A DNA stretch of 64,000 bases, taken from Psychromonas sp. CD1 (lineage in GTDB: Bacteria > Pseudomonadota > Gammaproteobacteria > Enterobacterales > Psychromonadaceae). Position numbers and translations under genes: made by a program. The stretch is from assembly GCF_002239585.1 (NCBI RefSeq), contig NZ_NDFH01000003.1, positions 868,001-932,000 of the forward strand. Reading direction: 5' to 3'. The notes below the pieces were generated by a model. That model was not told where the DNA came from and did no database searches. It worked only from the letters and a program-made list of their open reading frames with translations. Positions 1-9,105 of the stretch are shown piece after piece. Within the stretch, counting starts at the first letter, position 1. Every line of letters begins with the position of its first letter.

Positions 1-117
1 ATCCGCTCACTCCTAGCTAATTCTTTAGCCATGCGCTAAGCCAATTCGAACACCGTAAACGCGAATTAGTTGCTATTATGCTACAACACGCCAACAAAAT
101 GGTAACATTGAACGATA

Positions 118-1374
118 ATGAGACAAATAATGATTTACAAAAAACGATTAAATAAAATATTAATTGCCTTAAGTATTACCCTTAGTGCATCACAAGTCAG
201 TGCTGCAGGTTTTCAACTCAATGCACAATCGGCCACGGGTTTAGGCCGTGCTTTCGCCGGAGATGCTGTTATTGCCGATAATGCTTCCGTTGCATCACGT
301 AATGCAGCCGCCATGGCTCTCTTTGATAGCACAGCCCTATCAATGGGCGTTAATGTAATACAAACTGATATTAATGTCAGTAATGGAAAATATAGTCCTT
401 TTGGAGAACCTGGAATCGATTCAAATTATGACAACGCCGGTGACATCTCTATTGCGCCAAATTTCCATTTGATAGTGCCCCTCAATGATAAATTTGCATT
501 AGGTATGAGTTTATACTCTAATTTTGCCACACGAAGCGAATTTGATAGCTCTTTTAAGGGGACCGAATATGGCGGATTAACCGATGTTAAAAGCATCAAT
601 TTAGCCTTATTAGCGTCATATCGCATCAACTCTCAATGGAGTATTGGAGGCGGGCTAGATATTATTTATGGAATGGGTAAGTTACAAAGAAATTTTAGCG
701 ATTCTTATAGGCCACTTTTATCGGGTAAAAGAATATTAGATGCAGATACAGCAGGAATTGGCCTTGGCTTTAACGTTGGCACCGTATTTGAACTCGATAA
801 AAATAATCGGTTTGGTTTGTCGTACCATTACAGCCCTCGACTACACACCAAAGGTGATGTTTTTTTCCTAGAAGATAAGAGAAATGCAAATGCAATTGAT
901 GATACCTTATATCTATCACTCCCTGACATGGCGGAATTTTCAGGTTATCATCGCCTACAAGGTTCTAAATTTGCCGTCCATTATAGCGTACAATGGATAG
1001 GCTGGTCTTCTTTTGAATCTTTAGACTCAGCAGCTCATGGCACTCTAAAAGAATACAATTGGAAAGATACTTATCATGTCGCCCTCGGCACCACTTACTA
1101 TTTAAATAAAGATTGGACACTACGTGCAGGTTATATGCATGATTTAAGTGCACAAGATAAAGTAACGTCTATTTCAGTACCAGACTCAAATCGTCAATGG
1201 TTTTCAGCTGGCTTTACTTACCAACTAAATGAAAATAGTAATATTGATTTCGGCACGACTTATTTATTGGGTCAAGACGTAGAAGTAACCGAGCACTTAG
1301 GCCCATCTAAAATCAGTGCAACAACACATGCAGATGCAATTTTAATGGCAATGCAATACAGCTATGTTTTTTAA
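118..1374 (+). CDS. FadL/OmpP1/TodX-family outer-membrane transporter
   Basis: This is a predicted 418-residue outer-membrane beta-barrel that would import long-chain fatty acids or other hydrophobic compounds. The N-terminus has a basic start, a hydrophobic core and a likely signal-peptidase site after SQVSA. The mature protein opens with AGFQLNAQSATGLGRAFAG, the hatch region typical of FadL. SRNAAAMALFD matches the family box SRNPA, but the proline is replaced by alanine. The chain ends in YSYVF, an aromatic C-terminus as used for barrel assembly. An in-frame ATG at 130 would shorten it by four residues; neither start has a strong ribosome site. Marine gammaproteobacteria often carry several FadL paralogues, so the substrate is unknown. 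It converges on the copper efflux operon and shares a terminator with it. Confidence 0.88.
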   Translation: MRQIMIYKKRLNKILIALSITLSASQVSAAGFQLNAQSATGLGRAFAGDAVIADNASVASRNAAAMALFDSTALSMGVNVIQTDINVSNGKYSPFGEPGIDSNYDNAGDISIAPNFHLIVPLNDKFALGMSLYSNFATRSEFDSSFKGTEYGGLTDVKSINLALLASYRINSQWSIGGGLDIIYGMGKLQRNFSDSYRPLLSGKRILDADTAGIGLGFNVGTVFELDKNNRFGLSYHYSPRLHTKGDVFFLEDKRNANAIDDTLYLSLPDMAEFSGYHRLQGSKFAVHYSVQWIGWSSFESLDSAAHGTLKEYNWKDTYHVALGTTYYLNKDWTLRAGYMHDLSAQDKVTSISVPDSNRQWFSAGFTYQLNENSNIDFGTTYLLGQDVEVTEHLGPSKISATTHADAILMAMQYSYVF

Positions 1375-1397
1375 AAATAGGGCTTGCCTCTATTAAA

Positions 1398-1431
1398 CTA
1401 AAAAAGCACCGTTTAATACGGTGCTTTTTAG
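1398..1431. terminator. Bidirectional rho-independent terminator
   Basis: A hairpin with AGCACCGT/ACGGTGCT arms and flanking A and T tracts lies between the convergent fadL-like gene and cusA. A tract on both sides means it can act on both strands. Confidence 0.85.
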
Positions 1432-1454
1432 TAACACGAATACTTAATATCTGA

Positions 1455-4400
1455 TCACTTAAGTGAAACAACCTTACCCAAAGATTTTATCACTTCTCTT
1501 TTTTTCCATTGAAAATAAACACAAGGTAAAATAAGTAGCGTAAGTAGCACCGCGCTTAACATACCGCCAATCATTGGCGCTGCGATACGTTGCATAATTT
1601 CAGAGCCAGCACCTTCTGCATACATGATAGGTACAAGCCCCATCACGACAGTTGCAACCGTCATCATCACAGGTCTAACTCGTAATCCGGCACCTTGCAT
1701 TACAGCATCGCGCAAATCATTGACATTGAAATTATACAGACGTTGCTTTTTCTTCGCATCTAAAGACTGATTTAAATAAAGTAACATAATGATCCCAATT
1801 TCAATCGAGACTCCCGCTAAAGCAATAAATCCAACACCTACTGCGATAGAAAAATTATAATCAAGTAAGAACATTAACCAAATCCCCCCCATTAGTGCAA
1901 AGGGCAATGTCGCTAAAATTAATAATACCTCTCCCACTCGGCGAAAGGCTAAATAAAGCAACATAATAATTATCAACACCGTCACGGGGATAACCTTCAT
2001 TAAACGTGCATTGGCTTGTTGCATATACTCATATTGACCCGACCACGTTAAGGTGTAACCTGCAGGTAACGTTAATTCTTTATCTACTCTCATTTTTGCT
2101 TCTTGCACATATGAGCCGATGTCTCTATTTTCAATATCCACATAAACCCAACCATTAAGACGCGCATTTTCAGTCTTTATCATCGCAGGGCCGGCTTCAA
2201 CATATACCTCTGCAATATCTTGCAAACTAATGGTTATTTTTTTCTGAGTGACTATCGGTAGGTTTTTTAAGGCCATTAACGAATCTCTATATGCATTGAT
2301 ATAACGTAAGTTAATAGGGTAACGCTCTAAGCCTTCCACACTTTGCGTGATATCCTGTCCGCCGATAGCAATGCTTATTAATTGCTGTATTTCTGCAATG
2401 TTAAGCCCATAGCGCGCCGCCTTTTTACGATCTATATCGATTTTAATATACCGCCCAGCACTAACTCGCTCCGCATAAACAGACGTAGTGCCCGATACAT
2501 CTTTTAAGATATTCTCCAGTTTTTGACCTATTTTCTCTATTTCAGCTAAATTATCACCTGAAATTTTCACGCCTAATGGTGTTTTTATACCAGTTGCCAA
2601 CATGTCTATGCGCGCTTTTATCGGCATTACCCAAGCATTTCTTAAACCAGGAAATTGAATTAAATTATTGAGTTCTTTCTTTAATTTGTCCTTGGTCATA
2701 CCCGGCCTCCATGTACTCTTAGGATTAAACTGAATCACCGTTTCTATCATGGTTAATGGAGCGGGATCTGTTGCAGTATCCGCCCTTCCAATTTTTCCCC
2801 AAACGGTTTTAACTTCCGGCACGGTTTTTATTAATTTATCCGTTTGCTGTAAAAGTTGTCGCGCTTTACCTATTGATATGCCCGGATAAGTACTTGGCAT
2901 ATACATTAAATCACCCTCATCAAGTGGAGGAATAAACTCACTACCTATTTTAGTTACAGGATAAAACCCAATCACTAACAATAGTAATGCCAGAGACATT
3001 AATACTTTAGGATACCTTAAACTAAAACTGAGCACCGGTTTATACAAAGCAACCACCCATCTGTTTATTGGGTTTTTATGTTCAGCTAAAACTTTCCCTC
3101 TAATAAAATAGCCCATCAAAACAGGGATCAGCGTAATAGCTAAACCTGCAGAGGCTGCCATTGCATAGGTTTTTGTAAACGCTAACGGTGCAAACATTTT
3201 CCCTGACTGTCCTTGCAGAGCAAAAACGGGTAAAAAACTACAAGTAATGATAAGTAACGAGAAAAATAATGCGGGGCCAACTTCAGAGGCGGCTTTACTT
3301 ATCACCTGCCAACGATTTTTATCGGTTAATGGTTTTTTTTCTAAATGTTTATGTACATTTTCAATCATAACAATTGCCCCATCTACCATTGCCCCAATCG
3401 CTATCGCAATACCTCCTAAGGACATAATATTGGCACTGATCCCTTGCCATGACATGATGATGAAAGCGCAAAAAATCCCAATGGGCAAACTAAATAAAAC
3501 AACCAATGCAGATCTAAAATGGAATAAAAAAACAGCACAAACTAAAGTCACTACAATAAATTCTTCTAATAATTTGTTGTATAAATTATCGACCGCCGCA
3601 TTAATTAATTCAGAACGGTCATAAGTCGGTATGATTTCCACGCCATTAGGTAGGCCTTTTTGTAATTGTTTTAATTTTTCTTTTAACGCTTTTATCACAC
3701 CCTGTGCATTTTCGCCAAAACGCATCACAACAATGCCACTGACGACCTCACCCTCTCCATTTAATTCACTAATACCTCTACGCATTTGTGGACCAATACG
3801 AATATCCGCTAAATCACCCAATAATAACGGTGTTCCCTTAGTGCCAACTTTTAAAGGGATCAATTTTAAATCCTCTAAAGATGAAATATACCCTGAAATA
3901 CGCAGCATATATTCGCCTTCACCCATTTCTAAAACACTGGCACCCGACTCTTGATTCGCATTTTTAATGGCTTGCTTTATTTGCAATAAAGAGATGTTAT
4001 AAGCTCGTAATTTATTGGGATCTATACGCACTTGGTATTGCTTTACCATACCGCCGACACTGGCAACTTCTGAAACACCCGGAACTGTTTGCAATTCAAA
4101 CTTCAAATACCAATCTTGTAGACTTCGCAATTCACTTAAATCATGTTGGCCACTTTTATCAACTAATGCATAACTAAAAACCCACCCAACTCCCGTAGCA
4201 TCTGGTCCTAATGCTGAGCGAGCTTGTGCTGGTAATGTGGCGGTAACCTGTGATAGATATTCTAAAACACGAGATCTAGCCCAGTACATATCCGTGCCAT
4301 CTTTAAAAATAATATAGACATAAGAATCACCTAAAAAAGAATAACCGCGTACAACTTTTGCCCCCGGCACGCTTAACATCGCTGTCGTCAATGGATAAGT

Positions 4401-4595
4401 AACTTGATCTTCAACGACTTGTGGCGATTGCCCAGGATATGTCGTTTTTATAATCACTTGTACATCAGAAAGATCAGGGATAGCATCTATTGGTGTTTTT
4501 TGTAAACTAAAAATACCATAAAAAACAATGAATAACGCACACAACAAAACCAAAATTCGATTTTTTATTGACCAGTTTATTATTTTACCTATCAT
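1455..4595 (-). CDS. cusA: Copper/silver efflux RND pump CusA
   Basis: This is a 1046-residue inner-membrane RND transporter of the heavy-metal type. It aligns by eye with E. coli CusA throughout, from PDLSDVQVIIKTTYPGQ to GSEIMQRIAAPMIGGM. All three metal-binding methionine contexts of CusA are present (YMPSTYPG, APLTMIET, RIDMLATG), which favours Cu(I)/Ag(I) over zinc or cobalt. The transmembrane acidic residue sits in GAMVDGAIVMIEN. The lysine of the E. coli relay (RPKAMT) is valine here (RPVMMT). I chose the ATG at 4595, giving MIGKIINWS, because it has an AGGTGA ribosome site and its ATG overlaps the cusB TGA (ATGA), suggesting translational coupling. A longer in-frame start at 4625 lies inside cusB and is less likely. 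Confidence 0.93.
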   Translation of the reverse strand: MIGKIINWSIKNRILVLLCALFIVFYGIFSLQKTPIDAIPDLSDVQVIIKTTYPGQSPQVVEDQVTYPLTTAMLSVPGAKVVRGYSFLGDSYVYIIFKDGTDMYWARSRVLEYLSQVTATLPAQARSALGPDATGVGWVFSYALVDKSGQHDLSELRSLQDWYLKFELQTVPGVSEVASVGGMVKQYQVRIDPNKLRAYNISLLQIKQAIKNANQESGASVLEMGEGEYMLRISGYISSLEDLKLIPLKVGTKGTPLLLGDLADIRIGPQMRRGISELNGEGEVVSGIVVMRFGENAQGVIKALKEKLKQLQKGLPNGVEIIPTYDRSELINAAVDNLYNKLLEEFIVVTLVCAVFLFHFRSALVVLFSLPIGIFCAFIIMSWQGISANIMSLGGIAIAIGAMVDGAIVMIENVHKHLEKKPLTDKNRWQVISKAASEVGPALFFSLLIITCSFLPVFALQGQSGKMFAPLAFTKTYAMAASAGLAITLIPVLMGYFIRGKVLAEHKNPINRWVVALYKPVLSFSLRYPKVLMSLALLLLVIGFYPVTKIGSEFIPPLDEGDLMYMPSTYPGISIGKARQLLQQTDKLIKTVPEVKTVWGKIGRADTATDPAPLTMIETVIQFNPKSTWRPGMTKDKLKKELNNLIQFPGLRNAWVMPIKARIDMLATGIKTPLGVKISGDNLAEIEKIGQKLENILKDVSGTTSVYAERVSAGRYIKIDIDRKKAARYGLNIAEIQQLISIAIGGQDITQSVEGLERYPINLRYINAYRDSLMALKNLPIVTQKKITISLQDIAEVYVEAGPAMIKTENARLNGWVYVDIENRDIGSYVQEAKMRVDKELTLPAGYTLTWSGQYEYMQQANARLMKVIPVTVLIIIMLLYLAFRRVGEVLLILATLPFALMGGIWLMFLLDYNFSIAVGVGFIALAGVSIEIGIIMLLYLNQSLDAKKKQRLYNFNVNDLRDAVMQGAGLRVRPVMMTVATVVMGLVPIMYAEGAGSEIMQRIAAPMIGGMLSAVLLTLLILPCVYFQWKKREVIKSLGKVVSLK

Positions 4596-5863
4596 AATTT
4601 CACCTGTTGAATTTGTGTGTTCCAAAAACTTTTCTCTAATTCAGGTAGGGATTTATTCTGCATAGGCTTAACGGCTTGCATACGCTCAAGTTCAGCGCCA
4701 ATATTAGATTCACTGTCTAACAAAAATTGTGCAGAAGTAACAATTCTATCCCCTTCGCGCAGGCCAGATAGCACTTCAACTTTATTTTGACTTTGCACAC
4801 CCAAGGTAACAAATACCGATTTAAATTTACCACCTCCTAGTGCTTTAACGACTCGCGCATTATTCTCTGCATAAATAATGGCTTGCTGCGTTATAAACAA
4901 ACGTTTCCCTTGCATCATCGGAGTTAAACTTATCGACGCAAACATATTAGGTTTCAATTTATTATCAGAATTTTTGAATTTTAAGCGAATACGTAAACTT
5001 CGATTGCTTACACTCATTTCAGGATAAATAAAATCAACCTTTCCAAGCCACTCTTTACCTGGAAAATACGTTAACGTCATTGACGCAGGAACACCGAGTT
5101 TAATATAAGCAACTTGAGCTGAAAAAATTTCGACGTCAACCCATATAGAATCTAAATTAACCGCTTTTATCACTGTCATAGATGGTGATATAAAGGCACC
5201 TTTATTCACTTTTAATTCTAAAATCGTACCTTTTTGTGGCGCAAAAAACGTAATGCTTTTCTGCACGTTTCCTGTTTTAATAATGTCATTTATTTGTGCA
5301 TCACTCACGCCTAATGCCTCTAGGCGTATTTTAGAAGCGTTGATTAACGTATCATTATTTAAATCAATAGAATTAAATAATGACTCCTGTGCTTTGACTA
5401 ATTCTGGGGAATAAATAGCATATAATTTTTGTCCTTTATCAACCGAAATACCCTCTGATTTCACATACAACTTTTCAATCCATCCCGACACTCGACTATT
5501 AATTTGCCACTGTGCATCTTTGTTCGCAACAATTGTGCCAAAACCATTAATTGCGAGTTCCATTTTTTCTTTTTTTAATAAAGCAGAACGAACACCGAGA
5601 CTATTTTCTACCTGAGGTGATATTTGTATTTCGCCTACTGGTAAGGCTTTATCACTTTTACGATACACAGGTACCAAATCCATGCCCATTGGTGATTTCC
5701 CAGGTTTATCTCTACGATAATTAGCATCCATCGGTGCGACCCAATACAGAGCCTCTGATTTAACATTCTCAGAAGAGCTTACTGAAGACGTGAAGATTTT
5801 AGTGTTTTCAAACACCAAGAAACCAATAATAATAGTGCTTAGTAATACAATGATATAACGCAT
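4592..5863 (-). CDS. cusB: Copper/silver efflux periplasmic adaptor CusB
   Basis: This is a 423-residue membrane-fusion protein linking CusA to the outer-membrane channel. One N-terminal hydrophobic segment (about residues 3-20) anchors or exports it. Residues 39-67 match the heavy-metal-binding domain common in CusB proteins (YWVAPMDANYRRDKPGKSP, then MGMDLVPVY). The barrel-sandwich/lipoyl region follows (INSRVSGWIEKLYV, GQKLYAIYSPEL), then a helical hairpin and beta-barrel (VDVEIFSAQVAYIKLG). It ends with four bases shared with the cusA start and begins 9 bases after cusC. The family is confidently assigned; the metal is inferred from CusA. Confidence 0.92.
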   Translation of the reverse strand: MRYIIVLLSTIIIGFLVFENTKIFTSSVSSSENVKSEALYWVAPMDANYRRDKPGKSPMGMDLVPVYRKSDKALPVGEIQISPQVENSLGVRSALLKKEKMELAINGFGTIVANKDAQWQINSRVSGWIEKLYVKSEGISVDKGQKLYAIYSPELVKAQESLFNSIDLNNDTLINASKIRLEALGVSDAQINDIIKTGNVQKSITFFAPQKGTILELKVNKGAFISPSMTVIKAVNLDSIWVDVEIFSAQVAYIKLGVPASMTLTYFPGKEWLGKVDFIYPEMSVSNRSLRIRLKFKNSDNKLKPNMFASISLTPMMQGKRLFITQQAIIYAENNARVVKALGGGKFKSVFVTLGVQSQNKVEVLSGLREGDRIVTSAQFLLDSESNIGAELERMQAVKPMQNKSLPELEKSFWNTQIQQVKL

Positions 5864-5872
5864 AATATGTCC

Positions 5873-7132
5873 TTAGATTGCTTGAAAATAACGAATGTTG
5901 ATCAGGCTTTGTAAGCCATCAAAATAAAGCTTTTGATATTCCAGAGAAAGATCCAGATCCTTGATGTATGCTTTGATAACATCTTTAAACGGACGTGTTT
6001 TTGACTGATAACTTTTTTCTAAAATCTCGATTCGTCTTTGGGATTGTTTTAGCAATGTGCTTTTATAATGAAGTTGCCGGTCTAACAATTGCTGATAACC
6101 ACTAATTGCATTACTGAGGGATATATTGAGTTGACGCAATAACAAGAAATATTCTTCTTGCTTCTTTCCTTGCATTTGTTGCGCAGAAATCACTTGTTGA
6201 TCTTGCTTCTGAGTACTAAATATAGGCATATCAAAAACAAGCGATGCACTCAACAAATCACTCCGCCGTTGACCATCATCCATTAAAGATAAGCGATGTC
6301 CATATCCCAACTCCACTTTAAAACTCGGCTTATAACTTTGTTGAGCCAGTGAAATATCATTCCGAGCGAGTGTTATTTGTTGGCTTAGTATTTTAGCTTG
6401 CGGATGTTTTGCTAATAACGCATAGTGCGTCGATTTGAGCCTTTGAGTACGCTTAATATAATCCTTTGTCTCTGACCAAATAGGCAAACTTTTATCGAAA
6501 GGCACAAATGCTTGAGCGCCAATCCATTCACTCAATAACGTGCGATAATTTAATAAACTTTGCCGAAGTACTGCTAATTTCTCATCCGACTTAGAGAGTT
6601 CGATCTCAGATTCAATCACATCTTCATTATCTAAAAGACCTAATGAAAATTGACTCTGTAAATCACGATATAAGCTTGCAAAATAAGTTTTTTGTTGCTC
6701 AACCATTAATGTCGACTTTTCAATAAAGAGTATTTTAAACCAGAGAGAACGAACTGTTTTTTTTACTTGTAAGCGGCGCTCTTGTGCACTAAAAAGCGCA
6801 GATTCTGATTCTAAATTAAAACTTTTTTTACGGATTTGTAGCGAGTCACCACGACTAAATTGCTGACTAATGCCTAATGTTAATTGCGACATAGGATCGT
6901 TATCTAAAGAGAGACTCTCCGTGTCTAAATTAGCAATGCCTAGTTTTATCATTGGATCGCTTAACGTTGCACTATTTTTACCCTGCGCAATTAAAGCAAG
7001 GCGTTGATGTTGATACATCTTATTGGCAGGATCTCTTTGCAATGCAATGTCAATTGCTTGTACAAGTGTGACTGATTTAGCCCAAGCACTCGCACTAAAA
7101 AGAAAAAGCACAATTATTAATATTTTTTTCAT
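5873..7132 (-). CDS. TolC-family outer-membrane efflux channel (CusC-like)
   Basis: This 419-residue protein has a signal peptide ending in SAWA and the repeated long helices of outer-membrane efflux proteins, with two weakly similar halves (about 60-200 and 240-410). It lacks a lipobox cysteine, unlike E. coli CusC, so it is probably not a lipoprotein. It is the first gene of the three-gene pump operon (cusC-cusB-cusA, gaps of 9 and -4 bases) and would form the exit duct through the outer membrane. A perfect 26-base palindrome lies just upstream of its AAGGA ribosome site. No cusRS two-component genes or cusF are visible nearby. Confidence 0.85.
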   Translation of the reverse strand: MKKILIIVLFLFSASAWAKSVTLVQAIDIALQRDPANKMYQHQRLALIAQGKNSATLSDPMIKLGIANLDTESLSLDNDPMSQLTLGISQQFSRGDSLQIRKKSFNLESESALFSAQERRLQVKKTVRSLWFKILFIEKSTLMVEQQKTYFASLYRDLQSQFSLGLLDNEDVIESEIELSKSDEKLAVLRQSLLNYRTLLSEWIGAQAFVPFDKSLPIWSETKDYIKRTQRLKSTHYALLAKHPQAKILSQQITLARNDISLAQQSYKPSFKVELGYGHRLSLMDDGQRRSDLLSASLVFDMPIFSTQKQDQQVISAQQMQGKKQEEYFLLLRQLNISLSNAISGYQQLLDRQLHYKSTLLKQSQRRIEILEKSYQSKTRPFKDVIKAYIKDLDLSLEYQKLYFDGLQSLINIRYFQAI

Positions 7133-7144
7133 ATGTTGTCCTTA

Positions 7145-7170
7145 TTACTCATCTTTTAAAAGATGAGTAA
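7145..7170. promoter_or_regulatory. Perfect 26-bp palindrome before cusC
   Basis: The arms are TTACTCATCTTTT and its exact complement with no loop. It lies 12 bases before the cusC start, just ahead of the TAAGGA ribosome site on the minus strand. It could be an operator, or an RNA hairpin between the Cys-rich gene and cusC. It does not match the E. coli CusR box as I remember it. Confidence 0.5.
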
Positions 7171-7196
7171 TGATTAATTCAATATATTTATGTTGC

Positions 7197-7538
7197 TTAA
7201 TATCTCAAATTAAAACAGGGAGGACGATAAAGGCATTCAGGGTGTTGACAAAGAACAGATACTTTTACGTGTGGGTAATTGAAATAAGGAGGAAAAAACA
7301 AATCAAAAGATAAATTAGAATCAACCGGTAATAAATAGTTACAGATGAATGTACAACTGTTTCTACAATTCATTTTTTTAAACGCTATCTTTGTGCAAGG
7401 CTTTCCGGCAACTTGCATGAGCTTACAAGGCTGATATAATTCAGCTTTACTGCCAGGCACGAGCAATGCAGCCCATGTATTAGGCGTAAAGCTAAAAAGA
7501 ATAATTGGCAGTAATAATAAGCAAATAAGTCGGTGCAT
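7197..7538 (-). CDS. Small Cys-rich exported protein, cus locus
   Basis: I do not recognise this family. The 113-residue product has a clear signal peptide (MHRLICLLLLPIILFSF to NTWA), so the mature part of about 90 residues should be periplasmic. That part contains eight cysteines in three groups (QPC/KPC; NCRNSC and FIC; VLC, PEC, PPC), plus two histidines and a Pro/aromatic-rich end. This suggests disulfides or metal binding. It is co-directional with cusC-cusB-cusA, 64 bases upstream, where cusF-like chaperones or accessory genes often sit. A role in copper handling is inference from position and cysteines only. The ribosome site is weak. Confidence 0.6.
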   Translation of the reverse strand: MHRLICLLLLPIILFSFTPNTWAALLVPGSKAELYQPCKLMQVAGKPCTKIAFKKMNCRNSCTFICNYLLPVDSNLSFDLFFPPYFNYPHVKVSVLCQHPECLYRPPCFNLRY

Positions 7539-7707
7539 ATCTATCTATCAGTTGTTTATATAAATACAGTTTAAAATATCCCCTAAGAGTAAGGTCAAGC
7601 ATTTATTAAAAAATAAGCACACAAAATAAAACATGAATACGTTATAATACGCATTACATATTTTATATTTAGATATCTCCTGATATAAAAACAAGAAAAG
7701 GTAGCAC

Positions 7708-8229
7708 ATGCAATTTAGTACTGAATTTAGACTTGATCGCCCATATTTTTCTGAATGTTTTGAGCAATCAGCATTACATTTTCCACATAAAAAACCACGT
7801 ATTATTTTTATCGCAGGGCTCCTTTTATTTGGTACATACATCATAATGTTGACGACACATCCTAAATTATTTGGTTTGTTTTTTTTCGCACTGGCTGGCA
7901 TAGAGTATTTTAGTGTTAAGTATCAAAAATCATGGTGGCTTTGTCGACAAATGTGGAGTAAAAACTCTGGAAATAAAATTAATGTAGAGGTCGACGAAAA
8001 AGGCATAACAACGAGCAGTTTATATATTAATAATTGCCAACATTGGTGTGATATTAAACGCATTATCCACACGCCTAAAGGTATTTTACTGTTACTTGAA
8101 AATGGCCAAAAAAACTATTTGTCTCAAGCACATTTTAATCCCGAAGTTTTCGCTTTTATTACAATAAAATGCCAGAAAAACAACGACTTTTCTGACACAC
8201 AAAAAAAAAGTAAACCAACTCAGAATTAA
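7708..8229 (+). CDS. YcxB-like membrane protein
   Basis: This 173-residue protein resembles the YcxB-like family: two closely spaced membrane segments (about 31-65, IIFIAGLLLFGTYIIM and LFGLFFFALAGIEYF) followed by a cytoplasmic beta-rich domain. That domain contains VEVDEKGITTSS and HWCDIKRIIHTPKGILLLL, typical of the C-terminal YcxB fold. The tail is Lys/Gln-rich and probably disordered. Function is unknown for the family. It stands alone, convergent with truC, and has an AAAGG ribosome site. Family assignment is by visual pattern and moderately sure. Confidence 0.7.
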   Translation: MQFSTEFRLDRPYFSECFEQSALHFPHKKPRIIFIAGLLLFGTYIIMLTTHPKLFGLFFFALAGIEYFSVKYQKSWWLCRQMWSKNSGNKINVEVDEKGITTSSLYINNCQHWCDIKRIIHTPKGILLLLENGQKNYLSQAHFNPEVFAFITIKCQKNNDFSDTQKKSKPTQN

Positions 8230-8233
8230 AGCT

Positions 8234-8280
8234 AAAAAACACTTTTCAGATGCAAGATACATCTAATTTAAGTGTTTTTA
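8234..8280. terminator. Bidirectional terminator overlapping truC 3' end
   Basis: Outer arms AAAACACTT/AAGTGTTTT enclose a second stem AGATG/CATCT. The truC stop codon lies inside the structure. A and T tracts on each side allow use by both convergent genes. Confidence 0.7.
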
Positions 8281-9016
8281 ATAAGGTCTTAAAATCATTA
8301 TCTAAAGGCGCATGAACTTCAATTTTGGCACCACTGACAGGGTGTTTAAAAATTAAAGAAGAAGAATGTAGAAGCAAACGTTGTGTTGCAAAATTATCTC
8401 GAAACATCTGATTATGTTTACCATCACCATGTGTAGTATCACCAATGATAGGATGAAAAACATGCTTCATATGTCGACGTAATTGATGCCTACGCCCACT
8501 TTTAGGTGTCAGTTCCACCAGCGAATAGCGTGAGCTCGGATACGGGCGCACACCGACATCAACCTCACAATGAGCAAGATACTGATAATGTGTTACTGCA
8601 GGTTGAGCTTCGGGTTCACGGGTGACATGTTTATGCGCAATTTTATCTAATTTCTTTTTGAGTGCATAATCGATGATCCCTTTATCAATATGTCCTCTTA
8701 CCACCGCTAAATAGCGTTTTTCTATTTTTTGTTGTGCAAATTGCTGCATTAAATTAGACACGTGATTTTTATCCAGCAAAAAAAGTAGCGCCCCAGATGT
8801 TGGTCGGTCTAAACGATGAGCAGGATAAACCTTTGCGCCAACTTGGTCGCGTAATTTTTGTACGGCAAACTCGGTTGCATGCGTATCTAACCAACTTCGA
8901 TGCACCAATAAGCCTGCCGGTTTATTAATAACGATGACATGTTCATCTTGATATAATATTTCTAATGGTGCAGCGTTGGTTGTTTTCTCTACGTCTAAAA
9001 TTTGTATGTCTAACAT
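8246..9016 (-). CDS. truC: tRNA pseudouridine(65) synthase TruC
   Basis: This is a 256-residue RluA-family pseudouridine synthase, cytoplasmic. The catalytic aspartate is in HRLDRPTSGALLF. VNKPAG-like INKPAGLLVHRSWLD, QPAVTHYQYLA, and SGRRHQLRRHMKH, then HPIIGDTTHGD, follow E. coli TruC closely rather than RluA, RluC or RluD, so U65 of certain tRNAs is the expected target. It has about 17 extra N-terminal residues before LEILYQDE; the ATG used has a GAGAA ribosome site. There is no S4 domain. It is monocistronic and convergent with the YcxB-like gene. Confidence 0.88.
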   Translation of the reverse strand: MLDIQILDVEKTTNAAPLEILYQDEHVIVINKPAGLLVHRSWLDTHATEFAVQKLRDQVGAKVYPAHRLDRPTSGALLFLLDKNHVSNLMQQFAQQKIEKRYLAVVRGHIDKGIIDYALKKKLDKIAHKHVTREPEAQPAVTHYQYLAHCEVDVGVRPYPSSRYSLVELTPKSGRRHQLRRHMKHVFHPIIGDTTHGDGKHNQMFRDNFATQRLLLHSSSLIFKHPVSGAKIEVHAPLDNDFKTLLKTLKLDVSCI

Positions 9017-9105
9017 GTTTCGTTCTCATTTATACATTCATTGTTTCCTGATATAATCCATACTCTTAATTAAATGGGATATATCCCGATAAAAAAGACT
9101 CCTTT

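Noticed and set aside
9-28. Near-match in inverted orientation to 44157-44182 (ACTCCTAGCTA, then TTCTTT), a possible dispersed repeat.
   Set aside because: Only about 17 matching bases with a gap; a match of this size is expected by chance in 64 kb of AT-rich DNA, and no third copy was seen.
7548-7901. Minus-strand frame of 117 codons opposite the YcxB-like gene.
   Set aside because: Hydrophobic, Cys/Phe-rich text typical of antisense to AT-rich coding DNA; the plus-strand gene explains the region.
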